A DNA stretch of 64,000 bases from positions 62,001 to 126,000 of the forward strand of contig WTXG01000005.1 of assembly GCA_022496185.1 (NCBI GenBank), in the 5' to 3' direction. The translations under genes and the position numbers were made by a program. Source of the stretch: Multifurca ochricompacta (Eukaryota > Basidiomycota > Agaricomycetes > Russulales > Russulaceae). Position 1 is the stretch's first letter. Each line of letters starts with the position of its first letter. Positions 1 to 9,352 of this stretch are shown one piece after another. The notes below the pieces were generated by a model. That model saw only the letters and a list, made by a program, of their open reading frames with translations. It did no database searches and had not been told where the DNA came from.

Positions 1-1180
1 GATCCATTTGTGAAACAGACTTACTCCGTCTATTTGAATGAAAATGAAGGCAATAAACGTAAATGGCATCTAAGTGCGTTGTTTTTTTTCACCTGTGCTT
101 AGGCTCTTGTCTTATATTTTATTTTTAGCCGCATACTTCACTCAGGCCACAGTCGACAGCCTCGGCACTGTCGATGACATCCCAGTTTTAAAAGATCTCG
201 TCGTGCCCGAAGGTCTCTTTAAGAGCTCGCGCAGAACAAAGATGAGGTCTTCGAGGGCTAGCGCCGCTGCACATGCGTCCGAGTCAGCTCCTGACCTTTC
301 AACCCAGGCGAGTCCCAACGGCAGGGCGGGGAGCCAGATCGCCCCCGTTGCCGGCCCTAGCTCGACTCTGAATCGTCATTCTCCGCAAGTACCAGCACAA
401 CCGATCGCACCTCAACAGAATCAGGGTTTGCCTCCGCCGCCCCAGAGTACCTACCCTCAAGATCTTTTCAACTCTCAGTCACCTGCCTATCCTACGTTAC
501 CAACACAATCGACTCCTTCCGCCCAACACGACGCATATGCGCGCATGTTCGGAGGAGATTCTTACCCTTCCTCGCAACACCCTGAAGGTTACCATATACC
601 AGTCACCCCACCACATGTGCAACCCCATGTACCACTAGGATACAATTGGCAACCAACTCCAATATCATCCCCAGACAATAACTACCAACCCCCATACCCC
701 TATCCACTGCTCGTTGCCTCTCAAAACGTGGACTCGACATTTCATCACTCTCCAGCACACTCACAGGTTTATGTATACGGATCTACTTTCCCGACATCGC
801 CACCATCGATGTATCACTACCGTCCTGCTTCTCCCGCGCTATCACATGCTCACAGCCAGTTTTCTGCATCGTCCCAATCACAGTCTTCTTCAGAAAGCGA
901 CTCACCGGCCCCCGGTCCCGTCTCCATCCGGACGCCCTTCTTCTCCCCAGAACCCCTTTCCGTGCTACTTCCCACGGATGGGGATTCCAAGTTTGAAGCC
1001 GCGTCTCTCGATATTATTCGCGAGCAGGAGAGCACGAACGACACGGAGGTGGGCCTTGTACCACTTGACTCACTCAAGCGTTTCCATCCATACCGGCGGG
1101 ACCCCTTGGATGACCGAGTGGTCAGACCCTCGGCTCGCGACCGTGAGAAGTGGTGCTGGTGCTTTGCCTTGTATTCGTGA
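1..1180 (+). CDS. WOPR (Gti1/Pac2) transcription factor, 3' part
   Basis: The gene is cut by the left edge of the window. Exon 1-73 ends in the second half of a WOPR DNA-binding domain (KQTYSVYL, then KWHL). After a 55-base intron (74-128) the domain continues as TAYFTQATVDSLGTVDDIP, the hallmark end of WOPRb. Joining at the splice restores KWHLTAYFTQ, which fixes the frame. The rest of exon 129-1180 encodes about 350 residues of low-complexity sequence rich in Pro, Ser, Gln and Tyr, typical of the long disordered C-termini of Gti1/Pac2/Wor1/Ryp1 proteins. The C-terminus has a conserved-looking RFHPYRRDPLDDRVV stretch, followed by a Trp/Cys-containing end at a TGA at 1178-1180. Family members are nuclear regulators of morphological switching, conidiation or nutrient response; the targets here are unknown. 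The last few codons could instead be an unrecognised intron. Confidence 0.85.
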
Positions 1181-1588
1181 TACCTTCGTATTGGTCGTCC
1201 CGCAACTGTAAGCGTGAGGTATAGATATGTGGGCGTTTCGACACATGTACATATTTCATTGGCCTTTATCATTGGCCCCTCGTAGCATAGGACCCCAGCC
1301 ATACTTCAGGGGGCACAAAAGAGCTGTATGTTTACGGTCTTACGTGCAGAACACTCGGTAAACCCGCGGACAACGTCTCGTGAAACGAGGACATAAGGGG
1401 AAACGAAGGAGTTACTAAATATGTGTTGCTTTGCTTGCGTGGTGTGGTGAATATGATGAGTAATAGTTCAACGTATATGGTGATGTGCACGGACTGACGG
1501 AACGCGGGAGAAAGATAGAATAGGACAAGACAGTAACCAAAATGGAGGCATGGAGAGAAAGCAGAGCAAGCATAGAGAATCGATCCTA
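1181..1588. other. intergenic, convergent 3' ends
   Basis: This stretch separates the stop codons of the WOPR gene (+) and TOA1 (-). Short open frames in it show no family resemblance. It should hold the two 3' untranslated regions and poly(A) sites. I see no other structure. Confidence 0.6.
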
Positions 1589-2747
1589 TCACCACTCAAA
1601 TTCACTGGTCGGAGCATCAGTCAGATACACATCTTCCTCTGCAATAGAGGAGGGTAACTGACCCTGTGCACTTTGCAAAAAGGTAATCTTTGCCGTTGAT
1701 ATGGATCATGCCATCCTTCAGTATGCACTTCCACTTGTTCTTAACCCGAGCAACCTGCGAGCTCAGATGAGCGTCAACCATCTCAATACCTTAAAGATGC
1801 CAGATACCTTATCGTAGGTGCAGAAGACGATGTCGCTTACACCTGGACCCTCATCCGGATCCTCCTCACCTTCAGAGTCTGAATCGTCTAAATCACTATT
1901 GATGGCTTCATCGTCGGCACTGATAGTGGAGCCTTGCGTAGGCTGTGGTAAAGACGGATGCGACGAATGAGGGGCATATTGCTGCGGGGGTGGCGATGAT
2001 GAGTCGGAGCTTGACGACGAAGGACCGTCAACCTGAGGGATTCGCGGAGGCTGGGACTGGGACTGCGGCTGCGGCTGGGATTGCGACTGTGGCTGTGGTT
2101 GTGGTTGTGGCTGCGGCAGTTTCGCCGATGGAACGGTGTTGACAGGATGGACAGCAGGTGCCGGCGCTGCGACAGGGGGAGGGGGACGACTCGGCCCTCC
2201 TGGGAAGGTCAATAACGAATTGGGTGGTGGCCGTAGAGCAGGTATTTGTGGGTTACTCATCGGCGGAACATATTGGCCGCTCAAGATGTATCGGCTGTCT
2301 ACTGGTTCCTTTTTAATAAGGTTTGCCGTAGTAGGAGGCGGTTGCGATTGCGGTACAAAAGCATGATGAGCGGGTGAGTAATGCTGCGGCATGACGTGCA
2401 TTGGGTGTGGAGGATACTGAGAGGGTGCCTGTTGTGCAGGTGGTGGTTCGAACTCGGCGACATGTGACGCCATCACCTTGGTCTCCCATTTCTGAAGGGA
2501 AATTGGCGCGGTGAGATGTGAACCTGGGAATGGTCAACGCAGGCAATGCAAGAAAACATACTTTCTGAAGTTCGGCCAGGACATCCTCGCTAACACCATA
2601 CTCGTCAAAGTCACCTTTAATGGAGGAAATCACATCGTCTATAACGCTGCGATAAATTGCAGGCTCATTGACGAGAGATGGGTGTTATCCTTTGTACTAG
2701 TCAAGCACAAATGGCATTGACTGGCTCACCACAATTTTATTAGACAT
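1589..2747 (-). CDS. TOA1: TFIIA large subunit (Toa1)
   Basis: Five exons on the minus strand (2730-2747, 2562-2663, 1808-2491, 1663-1754, 1589-1604) join without a frame problem to about 303 residues. The N-terminus MSNKIV + PAIYRSVIDDVISSIKGDF is the TFIIA alpha four-helix-bundle half. The middle (about residues 55-215) is a Pro/Gln spacer with a PQ/SQ repeat. An acidic stretch (DDSDSEGEEDPDEG) leads into the beta-barrel half: DIVFCTYDKVARVKNKWK, LKDGMIHINGKDYLFAK, and the terminal GEFEW. The last 16-base exon supplies that highly conserved EFEW end. Introns are 53-70 bases. Toa1 pairs with Toa2 and stabilises TBP on promoter DNA in the RNA polymerase II pre-initiation complex. The length is normal for fungi apart from the long PQ spacer. 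The start is supported by the conserved MSNK beginning. Confidence 0.95.
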
Positions 2748-3380
2748 TTTCAATCAATTGTACGACGTTGAATACGACGAGCACTACGGCGACGACGTCC
2801 GAGTTAGTGAGGGGTTGAGGAAGGCTTTTATAGATGATGTGTCCTCAGGAAAGGCCCCTCATTCGAACTCCGCAAGGACTCTGTCAAGTTCCCACGCACG
2901 GGCCATGACCACACGCGGCTGTATACTCTCCTCTCCATCCTTGAAAGTCACATCTTGACCATAACCATGACCATGATCATATATACATCTGCATTTGCAC
3001 ATGGAACATGTACTGACTACTGTGATATTATCGTCGTGGTGGTTGTGTCCAAATGCTAATATTTGCTGCATTGTTGTCGAGGGTAGAAATCACGTGACAT
3101 TTCTCGAACACAGAGGCGCAGGTTATTTTTTTAGCTCTAGTTTTGTTTTATAGCGGTAAGGTGAAACAAGAAGGTCAAGAAGAAGACTACTCATCTCGGC
3201 CGCCATGGCTGACTTGTGTGATGGTATCTTAATATATTTTATGGGTGTTTGGCGGATGCCACTAGCACATGCCTTGTCGGCGGCGGTCCGTTAGAGAGCG
3301 CAGTCGCGCGTCAGGCGCCAGGTGTCAGGCGTCAGGTAGTCAGTCGTCGTCACTCTCAGTCACTCTCACCTCCGCTCAGG
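2748..3380. promoter_or_regulatory. shared upstream region of TOA1 and the Vps3844 gene
   Basis: The region is bounded by two divergent starts (2747 on - and about 3381 on +). It contains a perfect TCACGTGA palindrome at 3090-3097, the classic bHLH E-box type. It also holds a 70-codon open frame on the minus strand (listed separately). The promoter role is inferred from position. Confidence 0.45.
2859..3071 (-). CDS. possible small protein, unknown
   Basis: A 70-codon open frame just upstream of TOA1 on the same strand. The N-terminal half is His/Cys-rich and low-complexity (GHNHHDD, then two CxC motifs). The C-terminal third (DGEESIQPRVVMARAWELDR...) reads like an amphipathic charged helix. 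A GT...AG pair inside the His/Cys part could be an intron, leaving only the N-terminal tip and the helical end. I do not recognise a family. The position in a short divergent promoter argues against it; the protein-like C-terminus argues for it. Confidence 0.25.
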   Translation of the reverse strand: MQQILAFGHNHHDDNITVVSTCSMCKCRCIYDHGHGYGQDVTFKDGEESIQPRVVMARAWELDRVLAEFE

Positions 3381-4574
3381 ATGCGGGCAATACTTGTTCT
3401 CTTGGCTTATCCCACCTCGTATTTTCCACTCAAATTTACTTCCATCCACATATTAGTGTCTATGGATCGCTGTCACATTCCGTTGCTGGCATCACCGTTG
3501 CAAAACATCTTCACCTGGACCGATTCCAGCTTTTACCACAGAATGAGCAGCTGGGTGCAGGTGAACTCGACGAATCATTCGTAGGGAAAGGTTTCCGCGG
3601 CGGCCTTCTGATTGGTATTGACGATACCGATGCGGAGTGTGAGTGGAACTGAGTAGCCAGTTAGTGATCTAATACTCGCGCTCTGTAGACACCATCCCTA
3701 CGGAAGACCTAGATGCCCCCCTCTCACTTTTCAGCACAGATCCTGTCTCTACCCTCTCCGAAATAATGCAATCAAGCCTATACCGTGCATCCCATACATT
3801 CTCCCATGTATTTGATGGTTCAATTGGCACCAAGAACACCTTCATTCCGCTCCTGGACACCATCAACGTCTCGCCTTCAACAGAAACATTCATCTCTGAA
3901 CTTTCCGCACTTGTGGAGTTCCTTGACTCTGATGACCTTTCGTGGGACCGCTTTGGCGCGTTCCGCATAAGGGGGCTCAGAACCATCGCGGATGCGTATG
4001 GTCGGGAGAGTGTGCAGTATACCACTGCGGCAGCAGCGCTCAGTGCAGCACTGCGCAATGCACTCAGAAAACCGCACCTCAACCTGGTGATCTTTACCTA
4101 CCCATTGATTCAGGTGGGCGTGGCGAAGCGGCAAGACCAGTCCCCCTTCCACCACACGTACCGGTGCCACCTGTCGGCTCGGACGCGCTGTGCTTCACGT
4201 CGGAGGAAATTTGCTCCAATTCAACGAGCTCGTGTTCTGGACATGGGTCATGTGTGCAGGCGACTAAAGCGGGACGGGCTTGTTTCACCTGTACATGCGA
4301 AGCCACGAAGGATTCGAAAGGTCGGACTGAGTATTGGGCGGGCAGTAAGTGCGAACGAAAGGACGTGAGCGGGTATGTGCAGCTTTCTACATGTCCACGG
4401 GTTTCTCACTATTGCTTTGCTCGGCTCACAAGGCCTTTCGTCTTGATTACCGGGACGGTAGTGACGCTCATCTTGATTGTCGTCGGCTCTATTGCCCTGC
4501 TTTCTAGTGTGGGAAGCCAACCCCTCCCGAGTGTATTGACAGGCAGCGTGCCAGGCGTGTCAGCAAGGGAGTAA
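3381..4574 (+). CDS. Vps3844-domain (DUF3844) membrane protein with two frame breaks
   Basis: This encodes a type I membrane protein of the Vps3844 family, known in fungi as ER/endosomal proteins linked to vacuolar sorting. The start at 3381 gives a hydrophobic signal peptide (MRAILVLLAYPTS). The mature part reads on in another frame (VFSTQIYFHP...), so one base appears missing within about 3411-3419. Introns are 3639-3688 and 4373-4432. A second one-base break lies near 4111-4117, after LVIFTYPLIQ. Downstream comes the family's Cys-rich EGF-like module (C...SCSGHGSC...CFTCTC...CERKDVSG). A single transmembrane helix (PFVLITGTVVTLILIVVGSIALL) follows, then a short tail ending at 4574. Both breaks fall where no plausible intron fits. 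They match the error pattern seen elsewhere in the window, so I take the gene as intact in the organism. Confidence 0.75.
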
Positions 4575-5850
4575 CCTAGCGAGCAATAAAGCTACTTTAA
4601 GCTCAGTATTCCCTGGCCCGAGGATTTGAGGCGTCCGTCGTTCAACTGTCATGTTACACACAGTACGCAGCAGCTAAGCGAACAGGCGTAGGGAAACTAC
4701 CTCACTACCTCCCTTTTTCAAAATTTGTTATTCACATTCACATGAAAACTCTTAATCGTATAAGAGTCAAAGCTTTGAAATTAATGAGATTGCGTCGATC
4801 CAACGGTTAATGGCTCTGGCCATTCCAACGCCACCATTAAAGGCGGTGGTGAATTCGGCCGTGAACCGGCAACATGGTGATACTGAAACTGGTTGTCTGA
4901 AGCGACAACATTTAGTCTTTTCTGACGTCCGAAATCTGGCGTTGGGGTCACATTCCATGCGTGGAATTTAGCAGGGCCCATCTATTTCTCTAATAATCCA
5001 GGCCAACCCAGGCCAACACCTCGAAATCTGCGTCCACTGACGATACTTGGTGCACGGCCCGATTTAAAGCGGTAATTCGGCTCCAGTTCGCCTTTACAGA
5101 CAGGCAAATCTGCCATATTCAGGAAATCTTACGAACGTCTGCGCCACATTGATATAAGGGAACGAGGTTCGGGCCTCGCGGTTGGACGCTTGAAGGGTGA
5201 ATTTCTGAGTAGTATTATCAAGATCTTTGCCAGATTGTACCCACTTGTCACTCTCCTTTCTTTATTTGTGATATACTCACTGAAACACGTCGGTGACTGA
5301 AGCTTCCGCCGTTTAGACATTTGAGGAAGATAGACACGCCTGTGCTTGCAGTATGGAATACTGTACACTGCGCCACAAGAAGCCCATCGTGCTGAGAGTA
5401 CGGCATAGCCTTATCGTCGACACATGGCGTGCCAACGGCATTCGCAAGGGAAAAGAAGCCCAGGATGCTGCGCTCCATAGTGATGATCGTGATATGCTAT
5501 ACGCCTGCGCTGGATTAGTGCAGGTGATGGGGATAAGACGTTTTCTCGGGGGCCAAGAAAACGGAGTGCTCTGAGAAACGGCAAAGTAAATCTACAAATA
5601 GCATTTTGAAGGGGGGTTATATCGGTGATGGCTGTCTCATGCCCCATGTCTGATTCAATCAAATCGTGACCCGCCTTCGCGAATGCGTCAGGGGCAAAAT
5701 AGAAGGCGTAGAATAATTATAACGTGAGATAGGGTAATCGCCATTAGAAAACCTGATACAGAGCATTAGAAAATGACAAGTTGGAAAAGGAATCATGTCC
5801 TTGCAAAGTTACCCAGACTGAAACTACTTGTATCGGGAGTAGAAAGTCAT
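4575..5850. other. 1.3 kb without a recognisable gene
   Basis: The region lies between the convergent stops of the Vps3844 gene (+) and PFD4 (-). All frames are short (at most 83 codons). None shows a family motif or a chain of exons joined by splice signals. I see no terminal repeats or transposase remnants. It may hold long 3' untranslated regions or a non-coding transcript. Confidence 0.5.
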
Positions 5851-6465
5851 TCATTCGTCAAGATTGATCGCGTTGCCAAATCTCCCATACAAGGCGACCT
5901 TGAGTTCTTTCATGTCGCATTCGCACTGATCAACGACTTCTGTAAGTTTTGCGATCTCCTCGTCGACCTGCGCTTGATCTCTCTCAAGGCGTTTCATCGC
6001 ACGGTGATATGGTAGGTGAAGGAAGGCTTCGCCAATCTTGTAGCTATTAACAAGGGTCAAAAACAAGGATAGCTTATATGAAGGTGATCATACAGAACAG
6101 GTTGGTCTTCCTCAGCAAGCTCCAGTTCCATCGCAAGGTCATCAAGAGCTTCTTTCTCTTGCTATATTAATCGAAGTAAAGACGAGCTGAGTGGACCCAA
6201 GACTCATTGCTACTTACTTTCAAACTGTTCATCTTTTGGGATAATGAGCGTACCCGAGTGTTTAGCTTTGAGAATGTGTTGATACGTTGTTGATCCTCTG
6301 AATGAGGAATGATTCAAAGTTGTTGCGTTGCGTAGGGAGGGAGGACTTCACGTACCCCATGTTACTTCTTTTCCATCATCGATCTCTTCCTCTTGTGATA
6401 ACTGGGACAACTAATTAGATATTGAAGGTCGCATCACCCAGTCTTTAGAACTGTACCATGCGCAT
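5851..6465 (-). CDS. PFD4: prefoldin subunit 4
   Basis: Five exons on the minus strand (6457-6465, 6356-6410, 6218-6297, 6094-6161, 5851-6043) join in frame to 134 residues, the usual prefoldin-4 length. Landmarks are EVTWEDQQRINTFSKLNTR at the first coiled-coil helix, LAEEDQPVLYKIGEAFLHLP at the beta-hairpin turn, and the conserved end LKVALYGRFGNAINLDE. The first exon is only 9 bases (Met-Arg-Met), then a 46-base intron; the start is therefore the least certain part. Prefoldin is the cytosolic heterohexameric jellyfish chaperone that hands unfolded actin and tubulin to CCT/TRiC. The gene shares a 201-base upstream region with DPL1. Confidence 0.93.
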
Positions 6466-6666
6466 GTTGGTTCAATGGGAGCACTCATATAATATTTTCG
6501 GGGGACATCTTGATTTTTGCTTCCGGACCGGTTTCTCCGCGGGTTTCAACCGGAGCACGGGAGTCCTGGAGTCCTAGTTTGTCGCCGTCTCTCATCCTGA
6601 CGCGACGGTCGACGTTCTCTTCTTCTTCTATCTCACAGCTCAGTCTCCCCAACATTCAGCGTCAAG
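6466..6666. promoter_or_regulatory. bidirectional promoter of PFD4 and DPL1
   Basis: Only 201 bases separate the two divergent start codons, so core promoters and both 5' untranslated regions must share this stretch. It contains CT-rich tracts towards DPL1 (TCTTCTTCTTC), typical of fungal transcription starts. Confidence 0.5.
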
Positions 6667-9051
6667 ATGTTGACGTCCATTCTTTCAAGTCCGCGTATTA
6701 TAGATGTGGCTGACGTGTTTCAGCGTAATCTGACCTTGGATACGGCAAAAGACTGTTTTCTTGTGTACTTCTTCGCGGTACGCGCCTTGAAACTCTGGCG
6801 ACATGTTCGCGCGAGGGGGCTCAGCCGATCGATCAAGGACTTGTATGTGTTCATTGCCCAGGTTCGATCCATTCCCTTTCTCTATAGCCCAATCGAGACC
6901 CTCTCTTCCACCTTTAGAGAACCCTTCGGCTCGTCATTGCACTACCATCAATGCGCAAGAGAATAAAGACCGAGATGGATGCTGCGAGGGTCGAAATTGA
7001 TCAGAAACTTATACCACATGGAAAGGACGTAGTCCGCCATCTTGAGCTTCCAAAGCAAGGCTGCACTTTAGAATGGATACTCGACGCAATGGAACAAATG
7101 GATCGCGAGGGCCCTTCACACACGATTACAGGGAAGGGAAATTATCCGGTGCAGTGTATCGTGCGCATATTCCATCACCCTTTCAAATTGTTCCTTTTGA
7201 GCTCGAGTTTCACAGATGGAGGTGATGACATGGAAAGAGTCCTCGTTGCTGCATTCCAGCGGTACTGCGTCTCCAACCCACTGCACCCAGATGCCTTCCC
7301 TGCCGTTAGGAAGATGGAAGCGGAGGTTGTGGCCATGTGTCTGCGAATGTATAATAATCCCGCCGGCGCAGGTGCGACGACATCCGGCGGCACCGAGTCC
7401 ATTCTCATGTCTGTTAAGACACACCGCGACTGGGCACGCGCTGTAAAGGGAATTTCGGAGCCGGAAATGTACGCTTTAATTCCATTTTCCTCATACGCAT
7501 GCTGAAAGGGGCCGGCCAACCGCTGGTAGGGTCGTCCCTGCGTCCGCTCACGCCGCGTTTGATAAAGCGGCTGCGTATTTCAATATCAAGCTCCATTCGA
7601 TTCCTGTACATCCAGAGACGCGCCAAGTGGACTTGAAGCGGGTTCGCCGAGCCATGTCTGTGTTCTTCAGTCTTAATGATGCGCCACTGACATCTTTTTA
7701 GCAACTCCAAAACTATTATGGTTCACATCGCGCTGTCTCCACCTGTGAATCCAGAACTTACTACAGTGTTTCCAGGTCGTCGGTTCCGCTATTAACTTCC
7801 CTGACGGCTGCCAGGATGATATTGTCGGTCTCGGAAAACTTGCCAAAAGATATAACATTGGCCTCCATGTTGACTGCTGTCTGGGAGGGTTCATTATGCC
7901 TTTCCTAGAACGGGCCGGGTTTTCATCCGAACCATTCGACTTCAGAGTGGAAGGTGTCACAGCGATTAGTTGTGATACCCACAAAGTTCGTTCTTTGGTT
8001 CCAGAGCAGAGACGAGCTGACTGACTGATTGCATAGTATGGATTCGCTCCCAAGGTGCGCACTCCATAGGCACAGTTGAGCTTGAACGTGGATATCTCAT
8101 GCTCCTACCTCAGGGCTCATCCGTTATCATGTATCGTTCCGCAGACTTACGACAATATCAGTACTACGTAAACCCCGAGTGGGCAGGTAAGCTTGTTTAT
8201 CTGGTTTCTTTTCCAATAACCTTGATGTGACGCGCCAAAGGTGGTGTTTATGCCAGTCCTGGACTTGCTGGCTCTCGGTAGGCAATGCACCCGGTCACAT
8301 TTTGCCGTGGCTGATATACCCATAGCTCCGGAGCTTTGATCGCAGGGACCTGGGCAGCGATGCACTACATGGGTGAAGGGTGCGTAGTTACACGTCGTTC
8401 ATACCCGGCGCCTCACACCGTTCATAGAGGATACATCTCGTCTTGCCGGGACATCGTTGGAGCTGCAAAAACTATTGAGGAAGTCATCCGAATTCCTTTC
8501 CGGAGTTGTATATTTTAGGCAAGCCGCAAGCTTCCGTAGTAGCTTTCGGCTCTCGTGCGCCAGACTTGAACATTTTGGAAGTTGGGGACAAAATGTCAAA
8601 GAAGGGTTGGCACCTCAATGCACTTCAGAATCCCCCAGGACTCCATATCGCTTGCACGGTATGCACCTGTATCTCGGGAAAATACAGCAGGATCTAATAC
8701 GAGGTGGCAGCGGCTAACAGTATCGATGGTGGATAACTTCGTTCAAGACCTGAAGGATGCAGTGTGGGACGCAAAAGGAAGTCCGGCAGGAAAAGGGACT
8801 ATGGTCTCTTTGTATGGTGAGTGCAACAAAGCGTCGAATGATCTTGCCGACTCGACCCATTTTCACACGGTGACCTGTGATTGTCCGTGGTCCATGATCA
8901 TATTTCAACTGCTCCCGTTCCATTATTCCATCTTACAAGAAAAGCTGACACAAGATTTCTGTATTTAGGCCTGGGCAATTCAAGTGCGATCGGCCCACAA
9001 ATGGTGGGGGCTATTGTCTCTGCTTTCTTAGATGCCTTGTACCAGGCATGA
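6667..9051 (+). CDS. DPL1: sphingosine-1-phosphate lyase
   Basis: A PLP-dependent ER-membrane enzyme that cleaves long-chain base phosphates to a fatty aldehyde and phosphoethanolamine, the exit step of sphingolipid breakdown. Thirteen exons can be followed (6667-6861, 6960-, 7216-7468, 7530-7655, 7702-7720, 7776-7985, 8037-8054, 8114-8186, 8241-8277, 8326-8379, 8428-8658, 8711-8816, 8969-9051). The N-terminus has a hydrophobic helix near residues 20-40. Motifs include GKLSGAVY + [26 protein letters not shown] and the PLP lysine in DTHK|YGFAPKG, where an intron falls just after the lysine codon. Two one-base deletions break the frame. At 7124 one extra G restores [11 protein letters not shown]. 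At 8491-8492 one extra A restores [16 protein letters not shown]. Both sit in exons conserved to the residue, so I regard the gene as functional with sequence errors. Confidence 0.93.
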
Positions 9052-9352
9052 TAATATACCCATGTGGAGATAAATATCAGTTCGGAATTTAACTAATATG
9101 ATGCGTCAGTATTCGAAGCTCAGTTGCCCTCAAGATATCGCTGCCACATTGAAATCAAACCAGTGAATCTGAATGACTGGCCGGGCTCACATCAGTTCAG
9201 AGAGCATAGCCTTTGACTGCTCTCTACATTAAAAAATTTCAATGCGGTCTCGATCTTTCAGAGCATCTATGGTAGATCTAGGGTGAACAATAATGTAAAA
9301 TAAAAGGAAAGTCCGAGTCAAGGACGAGTTGGTTCGAGTCCCTTCTTGACTC
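9052..9352. promoter_or_regulatory. intergenic between DPL1 and the arrestin gene
   Basis: These 301 bases should hold the DPL1 3' end and the arrestin promoter. The stretch is moderately AT-rich. I see no repeat or open frame of note. Confidence 0.4.

Noticed and set aside
1945..2366. Two open frames on the plus strand opposite TOA1 rich in Ala/Gly/Val
   Set aside because: They are complements of the PQ/SQ-repeat codons of TOA1. Composition and position show them to be shadows.
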